A DNA stretch of 46,900 nucleotides from positions 1-46,900 of the forward strand of contig JBJOHO010000046.1 of NCBI GenBank assembly GCA_046047615.1, read 5' to 3'. This document shows positions 25,967 through 34,476 of the stretch, piece after piece; the stretch's first letter is position 1, and every line of letters starts with the position of its first letter. Origin of the DNA: ZC4RG30 sp046047615 (GTDB taxonomy: Bacteria; Pseudomonadota; Gammaproteobacteria; Steroidobacterales; Steroidobacteraceae). The notes under the pieces were generated by a model. That model ran no database searches and had not been told where the DNA came from. It saw only the letters and a list, made by a program, of their open reading frames with translations. The position numbers and the translations under genes were made by a program.

Positions 25967-27642
25967 GGCAGCGCCGCGGCCTCGCGTCGCCCCGCGAACA
26001 CGGCCGCGACGACCGCCTTCCAGACCGCCTCGCGCGAGGCCTCGGCGTCGAGTGCGCGGATGTCCACCTCATGGTGGCCCGCCCCCGCCTGCTGCAGTTC
26101 CGCCAGTTGCGCCGCGATGCCCGCCGGCAGCCCGCGGTCCACGAACGCCACCAGCAGCTCCACGGCCCCGACGGTCTCGCCCAGGAAGCAGTTGCGATCG
26201 ACCACATCCGTCAGGTGCAGCACCGCCGCGTGTCCGAACTCGCCTTCCAGTGACTGCTGCAGCGCCAGGAAGGCCGGCCGGGCCTGTGTGGCCTCCAGCG
26301 GCACGGAGACCACCAAGGCACGGTCCGCCTGGCGCGCGGGAGCCGGGTCCCAGAACTGCGGGTGACCCCGCAGGCTGGCCTGGCGCGTGGCCTGCAGGCT
26401 GCGCGCCCAGGCGAAGTAGAGCAGGGCGGCGTTGAAGGGGATCAGCAGGTCCAGGTGCCAGTGCGTGTAGCTGATCCCCAGATAGACCACGGCCAGCAGC
26501 GCCAGCTGGCTGCCCGCGAAGCTCCGGTCGATCCAGGTCTGGTCGGCACCCGCCACGAAGGCCCAGGCCAGGCCGCCGATCATCAGCAGCGACAACGCCA
26601 GCACTGTATGCCGCCCCAGCATCTGCAGGCCGGAGCCGCGCAGTCCGTCGTCGATGGCCGTGGCCAGCAGCAGGTTGTCGTCGGTGAGGACGGATTGCGC
26701 CGTCGGCCGGATGGCGGAGATGCCGGCGGCGCTGGCGCCGAACACCACGATACGGTCGCGGAACGTCGCCGGATCCAGTGTGGTCTCGCCCTGCATGCCC
26801 GCGTAGAGCTCGCTGAAGGACAGCCGCGGATAGGTGCCGTTGCGGTTGCGCCAGTTCAGCCGCCGCGGCGCGGCATCCGCCGAAGGCGGCTCCACGCCCG
26901 CCGCCAGCAAGGTGGCGGCCGCCGCGCTGGGGAGCAGGTGGTCACGGGTGCGGATCCAGTACCGGTAGCTGCGTACGATGCCATCGACATCGGCATCGAT
27001 GTTGGTCGCGCCCATGCGCTGCTGCAGGCTGGCGAAGGCCGGCAGCACGACGGCCACGCGGTCACTGCCGGCCGGCGCCCCATCGTCCCGCAGCGGCCGC
27101 GCTCCGGGCAGCCGCCCGGCCTCCAGGGCGCTGCCCACGTCGTTGGCGGCGGGCAGGCGCAGCATCGGAAAGACCAGCTGCGGATAGGCGGCGGCCACCT
27201 CCTGCAGGGCGCGGTCGCCATCCGGGCGCAAAGGGTCCGGCTCCGTGAACAGCACGTCCACGAACACCGCGCGCGCGCCGCTTTCCGCGATCAGGGCCAG
27301 CGACTCGGCCAGCACCTCGCGCGGCCAGGGCCAGCGGCCGTGGTCGCGGCCGACGCGCTCCAGGCTGCGCTCGTCGATGTCGACGATCAGCAGTTGCGGG
27401 GAGGGTGCCGGGCTCGACAGGCGGTAGCGCACCAGCTTGTCGAACAGCCTGTCGTCGAGTCCGCCGATGGGGTTTGCCAGCGCCAGCAGGTTCAGCGCCA
27501 CCGCCAGCATGGCCACTGCCGCCAGCCCCAGGTAGGGCGCGCGGCCCGCGCGGCGCGTCCAGACGCCGAACAGGCGTGTCCGGCCCAACCACCAGCCTGC
27601 CAGCCGGGTCCCCCGCACGGGTCGGCGCAGCGGCGGCTGCAT
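25963..27642 (-). CDS. CHASE2-domain membrane sensor protein with unrecognised C-terminal domain
   Basis: A 559-residue inner-membrane protein starting one base after the M48 peptidase stop. TM1 lies at about 36-55. The extracytoplasmic CHASE2 sensor domain spans about 60-335 (LDDRLFDKLVRYRL, PQLLIVDIDERSLERVGRDHGRWPWPREVLAESL, GARAVFVDVLFTEPD, FRDRIVVFGASAAGISAIRPT). Three closely spaced TM helices follow (about 345-413). CHASE2 receptors normally continue into a cyclase, GGDEF, kinase or phosphatase domain. Here the ~145-residue cytoplasmic tail (ADRALVVSVPLEATQARPAFLALQQSLEGEFG ... VWKAVVAAVF) shows none of those signatures. It may signal through a partner, or bind one directly. Confidence 0.85.
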   Translation of the reverse strand: MQPPLRRPVRGTRLAGWWLGRTRLFGVWTRRAGRAPYLGLAAVAMLAVALNLLALANPIGGLDDRLFDKLVRYRLSSPAPSPQLLIVDIDERSLERVGRDHGRWPWPREVLAESLALIAESGARAVFVDVLFTEPDPLRPDGDRALQEVAAAYPQLVFPMLRLPAANDVGSALEAGRLPGARPLRDDGAPAGSDRVAVVLPAFASLQQRMGATNIDADVDGIVRSYRYWIRTRDHLLPSAAAATLLAAGVEPPSADAAPRRLNWRNRNGTYPRLSFSELYAGMQGETTLDPATFRDRIVVFGASAAGISAIRPTAQSVLTDDNLLLATAIDDGLRGSGLQMLGRHTVLALSLLMIGGLAWAFVAGADQTWIDRSFAGSQLALLAVVYLGISYTHWHLDLLIPFNAALLYFAWARSLQATRQASLRGHPQFWDPAPARQADRALVVSVPLEATQARPAFLALQQSLEGEFGHAAVLHLTDVVDRNCFLGETVGAVELLVAFVDRGLPAGIAAQLAELQQAGAGHHEVDIRALDAEASREAVWKAVVAAVFAGRREAAALP

Positions 27643-27643
27643 C

Positions 27644-28471
27644 TCAACGCGCGTCGCGCGGCAGCGGGCGGCGCAGCAGACGGCCGGCGGCGGGCGAAGG
27701 CTGGGCGGCAGCCTCCAGTGCGGGCGTGACGACCGCGCCGAGGGCCCGCAGGCGGTCGCCCGGCGACGGGTGCGTCGACAGCAGCAGCGCCGTATCGGCG
27801 CCACCATCGCCGGCGCGCTCGATGCGCTCCAGCACAGCCAGCAATGCCGAACTGTCGTAGCCGGCCCGCGCCGCAAGCACCATGCCGTCGCGGTCCGCCT
27901 GGTACTCCGCCGACTGGTCGAGACCGCGCGCCAGCACCTCGGTGGCACGGCCCGCCACCGTCTGCAGCAGCGCGTCGCTGCTGCCGGCCCGCTGCTGAAG
28001 TTCGCCGGCGATGAGCTGCGTCAGCTCCTGGTTGCGCACCACGGCGTAATGGTGCTTGCGGACCACGTGGGCGATCTCGTGCGCCAGCACGGCCGCCAGT
28101 TCGTCCTCGGACTCCAGCACCTGGTAGAGCCCGCGCGTCAGCAGCACGATGCCGCCGGGGGTCGCGAAGGCGTTGAGCGCCGGCGACTCGACGACACCGA
28201 AGCGCCAGGGGAGCCCCGGCCGTTCGCTCTGCAGCGCCACCCAATGGCCGACGCGGTTCACGTACTGCTGCAGCCGCGGATCGGCAACGAGGTCGAAGCG
28301 CCCCAGCAACCGCCCGGCAACGGCACGGCCGACGGCGATCTCGCTGCGCTCGTCGTCCTGTTTGGCCACGATGCTGGCCGCCTTCGACAGCAGGTTGCCC
28401 AGGTCGGCGGGCACGGCCGCAGGCATCCCCAGCAACAGCAGGCAGACGAACACGCTCGGGCGCCGGCTCAT
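27644..28471 (-). CDS. M48 family metallopeptidase, exported
   Basis: A 275-residue zinc metallopeptidase of the M48 (BepA/Oma1/HtpX-like) group. It has a signal peptide (MSRRPSVFVCLLLLGMPAAVPA) and no membrane helices beyond it. The zinc site is HEIAH (His131, Glu132, His135) with the third ligand Glu189 in SAEYQADRDG, and the conserved STHPSPGDRL follows near 232-241. It probably degrades or chaperones periplasmic or outer-membrane proteins. The start ATG overlaps the SH3 gene stop (ATGA at 28468-28471), and its stop is one base from the CHASE2 start. The SH3, M48 and CHASE2 genes therefore form a tightly coupled trio. Longer readings upstream of 28471 are overlap with the SH3 gene. Confidence 0.92.
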   Translation of the reverse strand: MSRRPSVFVCLLLLGMPAAVPADLGNLLSKAASIVAKQDDERSEIAVGRAVAGRLLGRFDLVADPRLQQYVNRVGHWVALQSERPGLPWRFGVVESPALNAFATPGGIVLLTRGLYQVLESEDELAAVLAHEIAHVVRKHHYAVVRNQELTQLIAGELQQRAGSSDALLQTVAGRATEVLARGLDQSAEYQADRDGMVLAARAGYDSSALLAVLERIERAGDGGADTALLLSTHPSPGDRLRALGAVVTPALEAAAQPSPAAGRLLRRPLPRDAR

Positions 28472-28974
28472 CGCCGCGCCCTCGACGGGGTGACATAAGG
28501 CAGCTTGCGCGGCGCCAGCGGCGCCTCCGCCGCGAACTGCCGCACCTGCGCCTCCGGCGTGTTCCAGCTCTCGAGCAGCGCCAGCTCCTGCGCATCTTCC
28601 GTGGCGTCGAGCAGGTCCTCGGCGGACAGGGCACGCGCGCCGCTGCTGCTGACGATGTTGCCGGTCATGCCCCGCCCGGTCGCCAGGGCTGCGAGCCCTG
28701 CCGTGTCCGCCTTGCCGGACAGACTGCGGACGCTGGCCAGCTTCAGCCAGCCGTTGCGCCCTCCGGACTCGACCTGCTGCCAGAAGCCCTTGCGGCCGGT
28801 CAGCGTCACTTTGGCGCCTGCCGGGAGCACGGTCACCACCTTGGCGTTGGCCAGCGGCGACTGCCGCACACTGTCCTTGCGCGTGGTGACACCGGGCGTG
28901 CTGGCCAGCGCCGTGCACAGCAGGCCGGCGAGGCCCAGCGCCAGGCCCGCCCTGCCGGCCCGGCGCGCAATCAC
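28468..28974 (-). CDS. Exported bacterial SH3-domain protein
   Basis: A 168-residue protein beginning at a GTG that overlaps the tannase stop (GTGA, 28971-28974). A signal peptide (ARRAGRAGLALGLAGLLCTALAS) precedes one bacterial SH3 domain, about residues 28-90 (VTTRKDSVRQSPLANAKVVTVLPAGAKVTLTG, GFWQQVES, GRNGWLKLASVR). A tail follows, rich in small residues (GRGMTGNIVSSSGARALSAEDLLDA). SH3b domains usually bind peptidoglycan or protein partners. Immediate coupling to the M48 peptidase and CHASE2 genes suggests an adaptor in the same envelope process. Function is not established. Confidence 0.82.
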   Translation of the reverse strand: MIARRAGRAGLALGLAGLLCTALASTPGVTTRKDSVRQSPLANAKVVTVLPAGAKVTLTGRKGFWQQVESGGRNGWLKLASVRSLSGKADTAGLAALATGRGMTGNIVSSSGARALSAEDLLDATEDAQELALLESWNTPEAQVRQFAAEAPLAPRKLPYVTPSRARR

Positions 28975-30536
28975 GCGCCCGCCTCGCAGCGGTAGCTCAC
29001 GGCGGACTTCGGGTCGCCCCGTCCGTCGTACTTCGGGACCGCCGGATAGGGGCACATCGGGCGCGACTGCCCGGGCAGGAACGTGCCGGTCGCCGGCACG
29101 CCCACCGGCGCCTTGCCCTGCTCCACCCACTCCACCAGCGGCGTCAGCAGGTCGAAGCGGTCGAGACCCGGCCCCCCGGCGCAATGCGCGACGCCGGGGG
29201 CGAGGTACAGCCGGCTCCAGTCCTGCAGCGGCTGGCCCGGGTTGTCGACCGCCAACTGCTCGTAGTAGCGCACGGTCTCGAGCGCCGAGAACCAGGGGTC
29301 GCTGTTGCCGTGGAAGAACAGCAGTTTGCCGCCGTGCCCACGGAAGCTGGAAAGGTTGGTCCAGGCGTCGGTGTCGCCCGCCATGGAGCGGGCGTCATGC
29401 GCCCGCGCCGCGGCGGCATCCACGTCCATCGTGGTGCCGGTGGGGTTGTCGCCCTCGGGGGCGAAGGGCTGCACCAGCAGACCCGGCAGCCCGGGGCCAT
29501 CGACAATGGTGCCCGTGTCGTAGAGGTAACCGGGGTAGACCTGCCTGCCACTGGCGGTGCGCGGACCGGCAAACGCCCGGCGTACCGCATCCGCCTGTGC
29601 GCTGCTGAGGCAATCGCCCGTCTCACCGGCCTTGCACACCGCTGCCGCGGGGTCGAACTTGCAGCCCTTCGTGTCGAACACCAGACCGTCGCGCTGGCCG
29701 TCCAGCGCATCGCAGGACTGCAGCAGCCTGTCGATGAGCCGCTTGCGCTGGCCTGGCGTCATCGCCTGTCGCGGGCTGCGCTTGCCATCCGGTCCGGCGG
29801 GGGCGACGGTGTTGAGCTGCGTGGCGACCCAGCGCACGCCGAGGTTCGAGTAGTTGGTGCGCATGGCCGGGGCGCCGGCGATGACGCCATCAAAGGCCTT
29901 CGGAAACCGCTGCGTCTGGATCATCGCCTCGCGGCCACCGGTCGAGCACCCGGCAAAGTAGGAACGGTCCGGGCGCCGCCCATAGTGCACGGCGATCAGT
30001 TGCTTGGAGGCCTGCGTCACCTTGTCGGTGGACTGGTAGAGGAAATTCAGCAGCGCTTCCTGGTCTGCCATGAAGCTGCCGTCGAAGCCCGCGCCCTGGT
30101 GCCCGGAATCGGTGCTGACCACCGCGAAACCGCGCGCCAGCGCCGGCGTGTCACCGGCGGCCACGCCGCCGACCGGCGGGCGGATGCTGCCATTGAGGCC
30201 GCCGCCGCCCTGGAACAGGAAGCGGCCGTTCCACTCGACGGGCAACGCCAGCGCGAAGCCGATGCCGTAAGGCTTGCCCTCGAAACCGGTGCGCGCGTCG
30301 ATGACGCCCTCCACGCGGCAGTGTGCGGGCAAGTTGGCTGGCGGCGGCGGCGGCTCACCGGGTGCCGCCTGCAGCGGGCCAGCGGGCACCAGCCGGGCCT
30401 GGGTGATCTTCATCTCCATGCCGGGCAGGCTGGCGCCGAGCAGGGCGGTGCAGTCCGGCGCCGCAGCCACGGCGACACCCATGGGCAGCAGGGCCAGCAA
30501 GCCGGTCGACAGGACGAGACGAGGCAGCGCGGACAT
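28971..30536 (-). CDS. Tannase/feruloyl esterase family protein
   Basis: A 521-residue secreted esterase of the tannase family. The ATG at 30536 follows AAGGGGG and gives a normal signal peptide (MSALPRLVLSTGLLALLPMGVAVAAA); an in-frame start 33 bases upstream is less likely. The CS-D-HC hallmark of the family is present: Cys-Ser in AGCSTGGREAM (Ser198) and His-Cys in VAHCAGGPG (His451, Cys452). FAVVSTDSGHQG and FFHGNSDPWFSALETVRYYEQL (Asp region) fit as well. Family members cleave galloyl, feruloyl or similar aromatic esters, or MHET. The substrate here is unknown. A 20-base perfect palindrome and a TATATT -10-like box precede it, so it may head its own transcript, which would include the SH3, M48, CHASE2, DUF1592 and DUF1552 genes. 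Confidence 0.9.
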   Translation of the reverse strand: MSALPRLVLSTGLLALLPMGVAVAAAPDCTALLGASLPGMEMKITQARLVPAGPLQAAPGEPPPPPANLPAHCRVEGVIDARTGFEGKPYGIGFALALPVEWNGRFLFQGGGGLNGSIRPPVGGVAAGDTPALARGFAVVSTDSGHQGAGFDGSFMADQEALLNFLYQSTDKVTQASKQLIAVHYGRRPDRSYFAGCSTGGREAMIQTQRFPKAFDGVIAGAPAMRTNYSNLGVRWVATQLNTVAPAGPDGKRSPRQAMTPGQRKRLIDRLLQSCDALDGQRDGLVFDTKGCKFDPAAAVCKAGETGDCLSSAQADAVRRAFAGPRTASGRQVYPGYLYDTGTIVDGPGLPGLLVQPFAPEGDNPTGTTMDVDAAAARAHDARSMAGDTDAWTNLSSFRGHGGKLLFFHGNSDPWFSALETVRYYEQLAVDNPGQPLQDWSRLYLAPGVAHCAGGPGLDRFDLLTPLVEWVEQGKAPVGVPATGTFLPGQSRPMCPYPAVPKYDGRGDPKSAVSYRCEAGA

Positions 30537-30580
30537 GGGATCCCCCTTGTGGACCATCGTGATTTTCACCGGAATATACC

Positions 30581-30600
30581 CTGCTGCGTCGACGCAGCAG
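30581..30600. promoter_or_regulatory. Perfect 20-base palindrome upstream of the tannase gene
   Basis: CTGCTGCGTC followed directly by GACGCAGCAG forms a 20-base perfect palindrome with no loop. It lies between the ankyrin stop and the tannase start. On the minus strand it sits just upstream of TATATT (30578-30573), a plausible -10 box, so it would cover the -35 region. A dimeric repressor site is the simplest reading; a terminator is less likely because no spacer loop or T-run is present. Confidence 0.45.
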
Positions 30601-30624
30601 TCCGGCAGCCGGCCCCGCCCCGAT

Positions 30625-32172
30625 TCAGCGAACGCCGTTCACCAGTTGCGCCACCTCCTCCACGGCCTTGAAGTCGCGGCCGCCGGCGTTGCCGGCGGCG
30701 GCATCGCGCGGCGTCCGGCCCCGGGCGTCGGCGATGTCGAGGCGTGCCCCGTGCTCCAGCAGATACCTCACCACCGGCGTCCAGCCCCAGTTGATCGCCC
30801 CGTAGATCGCGGTCTGGCCCTGACGGTCGGTCATGGTGCTGGGACGGGCGATGCGGGCCGTGTGACCACTGGTGTCGGTGACACGCGCGTTGATGTCGGC
30901 ACCGCCGGCCAGCAAGGCCTCCAGCGTGGGCAGCACGCGCGCCACCACGTCACCGCCGTACTGCCCCCGTGGATCACGCACCGACACACCCAGGCCGGCA
31001 GCGGCCATCAAGGGCGTGACGCCCATGCCATTGGGCAAGTCGACCTTCGCGCCGTGCTTCAACAGCAACTGGATCGCCGGCACATCGAAACCGATCGCCG
31101 CGCGCAGCAGCGGCGTGGCACCGACCGTAAGCAGGTCATCGGTGAAGCGGCCACTGTTGGCGCCACGACCGGGACGATGGAAGTTCAGCTGCGGCTGTAC
31201 CTCCACACCTGCCTCGAGCAACCGGGCGGCGAGGTCCAGCGCCGTCGGCGCCCCGGCGGGAACTGCCGGACGGCCCGGGAAGCTGTTCATGTCGATGGCG
31301 ATGTACAGCGCCGTGCGTCCCCACCAGTCGGCGAGCGCCGGATCCGCGCCACCGGCGAGCAGCACGCGCGCGGTAGCGAAGTGGAAGTTGTCGAGTGCCA
31401 CCATCAACGGCGTGATGCCGTCGGGCGTGGGCTTGTCGACATGCGCGCCGGCCTCGAGCAGCGCCACCACGCAGTCGTTGCAGCCGGCCCGCGCGGCATA
31501 CAGCAGCGGCGTGAGCCCCGCTGCGGGCCGGTATTGGGCCCGCGGCTCGGTGGTCACCTGCCGCTCCCAGTCATTGACATGCGCCCTGGCATCGACGGCT
31601 GCGCCATGGCGCAGCAGCAGCCGCACCATGTCGGGGTGGCTGTTGGCCGCGGCCCACATCAGCGCCGTCTGGCCGCGCCAGTTCTCGCGCGCGTTGACCT
31701 TGCCGCCCCGGTGCAGCAAGGCATCGGCCACCGGCACGACGCCGGTGCGTGCCGCCAGCATGAGGGCACTCTGGCCGTCGTCGTTGGCTTCGTCACCCCG
31801 CGCGCCGGCCTGAAGCAAGGCGCGGGTGATGGGCGCGTTGCCGGCCTTGGCGGCCTCCAGCAGCGGCGTCACGCCGTAATGGCTGCGCGCCGAGGGCCGG
31901 GCCTTGCGCGCAAGCAACTGCTGCACCAGGGCCTCATCGACCTGGTAGGCGGCCCAATGCAGGGCGGTCGTGCCATCCGGGAGCGTCGCATTGACGTCGG
32001 CCCCGGACTCAAGCCACTGCAGCGCCTGCGCACGTTCGCCGCGCGCCAGCGCTTCGGCGATGACGGGCCCCTCGGGAACCGCAGCTGTGGCAACGCCGCT
32101 GCAGGCCCACAGGGCGGCCACTGCAAGCAGCGCTATGCCCTGGCAGGAGGGGCGTTGGCGAAACTGCATCAT
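30625..32172 (-). CDS. Exported ankyrin-repeat protein
   Basis: A 515-residue protein with a signal peptide (MMQFRQRPSCQGIALLAVAALWACSGVATA; the Cys in WACSG could also be a lipobox-like site). It is made almost entirely of ankyrin repeats: about ten to twelve units such as GTTALHWAAYQVDEALVQQLLARKARP, GQSALMLAARTGVVPVADALLHRGGKVNA and GQTALMWAAANSHPDMVRLLLRHGAAVDA. The last is GQTAIYGAINWGWTPVVRYLLEHGARLDIADARGRTPRDAA. Ankyrin stacks bind proteins. Ankyrin genes next to DUF1592/DUF1552 pairs are a recurrent arrangement in planctomycetes and related groups. GGGGAG eight bases before ATG 32172 supports this start, 13 bases after the MBL gene stop. Confidence 0.9.
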   Translation of the reverse strand: MMQFRQRPSCQGIALLAVAALWACSGVATAAVPEGPVIAEALARGERAQALQWLESGADVNATLPDGTTALHWAAYQVDEALVQQLLARKARPSARSHYGVTPLLEAAKAGNAPITRALLQAGARGDEANDDGQSALMLAARTGVVPVADALLHRGGKVNARENWRGQTALMWAAANSHPDMVRLLLRHGAAVDARAHVNDWERQVTTEPRAQYRPAAGLTPLLYAARAGCNDCVVALLEAGAHVDKPTPDGITPLMVALDNFHFATARVLLAGGADPALADWWGRTALYIAIDMNSFPGRPAVPAGAPTALDLAARLLEAGVEVQPQLNFHRPGRGANSGRFTDDLLTVGATPLLRAAIGFDVPAIQLLLKHGAKVDLPNGMGVTPLMAAAGLGVSVRDPRGQYGGDVVARVLPTLEALLAGGADINARVTDTSGHTARIARPSTMTDRQGQTAIYGAINWGWTPVVRYLLEHGARLDIADARGRTPRDAAAGNAGGRDFKAVEEVAQLVNGVR

Positions 32173-32185
32173 GTCATGCACTCCC

Positions 32186-33124
32186 CTAGACGATGTCGTG
32201 GGACAGCGTGTTGTGGTGTGCCCACAGCCCACGGAAGGCGTCGTGGACGAAGCGCTGCGGGTCGCGCAGCCCGAGGCCGGTGCCCTCGAGCACCTGGGCC
32301 TGCAGCATGTCCTCGGCGCTGTAGCCCTTGCGCAGCAGCTCTGCCATGCGCGTGAACAGCTGCGCCAGCGCATCGTGCTGTGTCTGCAGGTCCGCGCGGC
32401 CGAGGACCGCGCCCTGCGCCGGCAGGTAGCGCGTGCCGGCATCACCCAGCGCAATCAGGCGTGCCAGCGCATCGATGCGTCCACCCAGCCAGCCGCCGCC
32501 GTACCAGTCCAGCTCCGGGTCACGTCCCGAAGCCACGGCATCGCCCACGGCAACCAGGTTGTGTGCGGGCAAATGCACGTAGCAGTCGCCATCCGTGTGT
32601 GCCTGCAGCAGGTGGCCCAGGGCCAAGGCCTCGCCTCCCACGACGATGGCCATCCGCTCGAAGAAGCTTTCGGCAGGCCGCCCGGCAGCGGGCAGCGGCG
32701 TGCGATAGCGGTCGGTCAACGGGTCGTACTGCGCGACCGACAGCCGCTGGCGCGTCTTCTGCTGCGCGATGATGCGGCCGCCGTCGCGCCCCACCACCAC
32801 GTTCAAGCCGGTCTGTTCCGGATGCCAGTGTGTGTTGACGAGGGTATGCACGCGGGCGCCGGGTGCGATGCGCCGCAACTGTCCGCGCAGTGCGCGCCAC
32901 GACGCTGCCTGGCCGCCATCGACCAGCAGCACGCCGTCGTCCGTGCGCAGCACCAGCACATTGGCGCCAACGCCATACACCAGGAACAGCCTGTCGCCGA
33001 GCGCCGTGCTGCCGGGAGGGTTCGTCCCTGCAGCCAACGCCCGCACCGGCTGCAGCAGCGCGAGGCCCGCAGCCCCGAGTGCGGCACCCAGCAGGCGGCG
33101 GCGGCAGGCATCGTGCTTGTCCAT
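32186..33124 (-). CDS. MBL-fold (metallo-beta-lactamase-like) exported protein with altered metal site
   Basis: A 312-residue metallo-beta-lactamase-fold protein with an N-terminal Arg-rich hydrophobic export signal (CRRRLLGAALGAAGLALL). The fold is clear (GDRLFLVYGVGANVLVLRTDDGVLLVDGG, VHTLVNTHWHPEQTG, LLQAHTDGDCYVHLP, LVAVGDAV). The usual HxHxDH reads H99-W-H101-P-E103-Q104. The later His of PxHG is Gln (PAQG, 237), while His176 and Asp195 remain. Several metal ligands are thus changed, so hydrolase activity is doubtful or altered. ATG 33124 shares one base with the DUF1552 stop (TGATG); a GTG one codon earlier is an alternative. An AAGGAGG ribosome site lies immediately upstream. Confidence 0.85.
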   Translation of the reverse strand: MDKHDACRRRLLGAALGAAGLALLQPVRALAAGTNPPGSTALGDRLFLVYGVGANVLVLRTDDGVLLVDGGQAASWRALRGQLRRIAPGARVHTLVNTHWHPEQTGLNVVVGRDGGRIIAQQKTRQRLSVAQYDPLTDRYRTPLPAAGRPAESFFERMAIVVGGEALALGHLLQAHTDGDCYVHLPAHNLVAVGDAVASGRDPELDWYGGGWLGGRIDALARLIALGDAGTRYLPAQGAVLGRADLQTQHDALAQLFTRMAELLRKGYSAEDMLQAQVLEGTGLGLRDPQRFVHDAFRGLWAHHNTLSHDIV

Positions 33125-34476
33125 CACGCCTCCTTGATCTGGCCGTTGCTGTCGGCGAACTGCCCTTGCTGGATGCCCAGGCGGTTCAACAGCGTCAGAT
33201 GCAGGTTCGCCAGCGGCGTGTGGGGCGGCAGATCGACATGCCGTCCGCCCTTCCAGGCCCCGGCGCCCCCGCCGACCACGATGTTCGGCAGCGGGTAGTT
33301 GTTGTGCCGGTCGCTGTTGCTCATGTTCGAGCCATACAGGAACAGCGCGTTGTCCAGCACCGTGTTCTCGCCATCAGGCATCGCGGCCAGCTTGCCGATG
33401 AAGTCGGCGAAGCGCTCCACGTGCCAGCGCTGCACCTTCACCAGTTTTTCCAGCCGCTCCCGGTCATTGGCATGGTGCGACAGCGGATGGAAAGCATCGG
33501 GAACGCCGATGAAGTTGTAGGTGCGGTTGGTACCTTCCGACACCATCATGTAAGTCGCCACGCGGGTGAGGTCGGTCTGGTAGGCCAGCGCCAGCAGGTC
33601 GAACATCAAGGCGACCTGCTGGTCGAAACGCTCCAGTTCACCCGGCGGGGCCTTCGGCAGGGCCAGGCCCGACAGGTCCTTGGCCTGCGACATCTGCACG
33701 CGGCGCTCGATCTCGCGCACGCTCTCCAGATGGTTGTCGAGCGTGGCGCGGTCCGCGGCACCGAGGCGTTTGCGCAGGTCGCCCGTGCCCTCGCGCAGCA
33801 GGTCGAGCAGGCTCGCCGTCTCCTGCATCAACGCGGCGCGTTCCTCCGCTGTGTCGCCTTCGCCGAACAGCAGGGTGAACAGCTTGCGCGGGTTGTATTC
33901 CATCGGCAGCGGCGAGTGCGCGTTGCGGAACGCGAGCGTCGTGCTGTAGTAGCAGCGGCTGGTGCTGCCACCGCAAGCCGCCACCTGCAGCGTGGTCTCG
34001 CTGGCGATCTCCAGCGAGGGCAGGGTGGTGTCCTGGCCGATCTTCTGCGCCACCAATTGGTCCAGCGTCGTGCTCATGTCCGCGCCGGCGGATTCCGTCT
34101 TCGGGTGCACGCAGGACAACCAGGTGGCGGGGTTGATCACGTGCACCGAGGCCTTGCTGCACTCGTTCTCGAGGTTGCTGAACGAAGTGACATGACGCTT
34201 GTACTTTTCGAGCGGCGCGAGGATGGGGCTGAGCTTGAAGCCCTCGCCGCTGCCGCTGGGCATCCAATGGTCCATCTCCGCCCCGAAGGGCGTGTTGTCC
34301 ATGATGGCGCCGTGCGGCATGTAGAAGAAGCCGGCGCGCAGCTTCGGCGCCGCCGCGGTGCGGGCGATCGCGGTGGCCGCGGGCACCATCGCATCGAGCA
34401 GCGGCAACGCCAGTGCCACGCCGGCGCCGCGCAGCACCGTGCGGCGCGACAGGTGCTTGCGGGTCAGGTAGTTCAT
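33124..34476 (-). CDS. DUF1552 family Tat-exported protein, copy 2
   Basis: Encodes 450 residues, clearly paralogous to the copy at 22.8-24.2 kb along its whole length. It shares the Tat signal LTRKHLSRRTVLRGAGVALALPLLDAM and the segments GFFYMPHGAIMDNTPFG, PSLEIASETTLQVAACGG, LPMEYNPRKLFTLLFGEGDTAEERA, SVREIERRVQMSQ and FHPLSHHANDRERLEKLVKVQRWHVERFADF. LFLYGSNMSNSDRHNNYPLPNIVVGG is shared too. Its start overlaps the stop of the DUF1592 gene by four bases, as expected for an obligate pair. It is probably exported folded through Tat, possibly with a metal; the activity is unknown. Confidence 0.9.
   Translation of the reverse strand: MNYLTRKHLSRRTVLRGAGVALALPLLDAMVPAATAIARTAAAPKLRAGFFYMPHGAIMDNTPFGAEMDHWMPSGSGEGFKLSPILAPLEKYKRHVTSFSNLENECSKASVHVINPATWLSCVHPKTESAGADMSTTLDQLVAQKIGQDTTLPSLEIASETTLQVAACGGSTSRCYYSTTLAFRNAHSPLPMEYNPRKLFTLLFGEGDTAEERAALMQETASLLDLLREGTGDLRKRLGAADRATLDNHLESVREIERRVQMSQAKDLSGLALPKAPPGELERFDQQVALMFDLLALAYQTDLTRVATYMMVSEGTNRTYNFIGVPDAFHPLSHHANDRERLEKLVKVQRWHVERFADFIGKLAAMPDGENTVLDNALFLYGSNMSNSDRHNNYPLPNIVVGGGAGAWKGGRHVDLPPHTPLANLHLTLLNRLGIQQGQFADSNGQIKEA

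Noticed and set aside
24032..26365. 777-codon plus-strand open frame opposite the DUF1592 and DUF1552 genes
   Set aside because: The translation is a low-complexity Arg/Gln/Ala mixture. The minus strand carries haem motifs, a Tat signal and coupled starts.
22809..34476. The two DUF1552 genes as long direct repeats from a recent mobile-element duplication
   Set aside because: The proteins are clearly paralogous but diverged along their length, with no flanking inverted repeats, target duplications or transposase. This is an old duplication.
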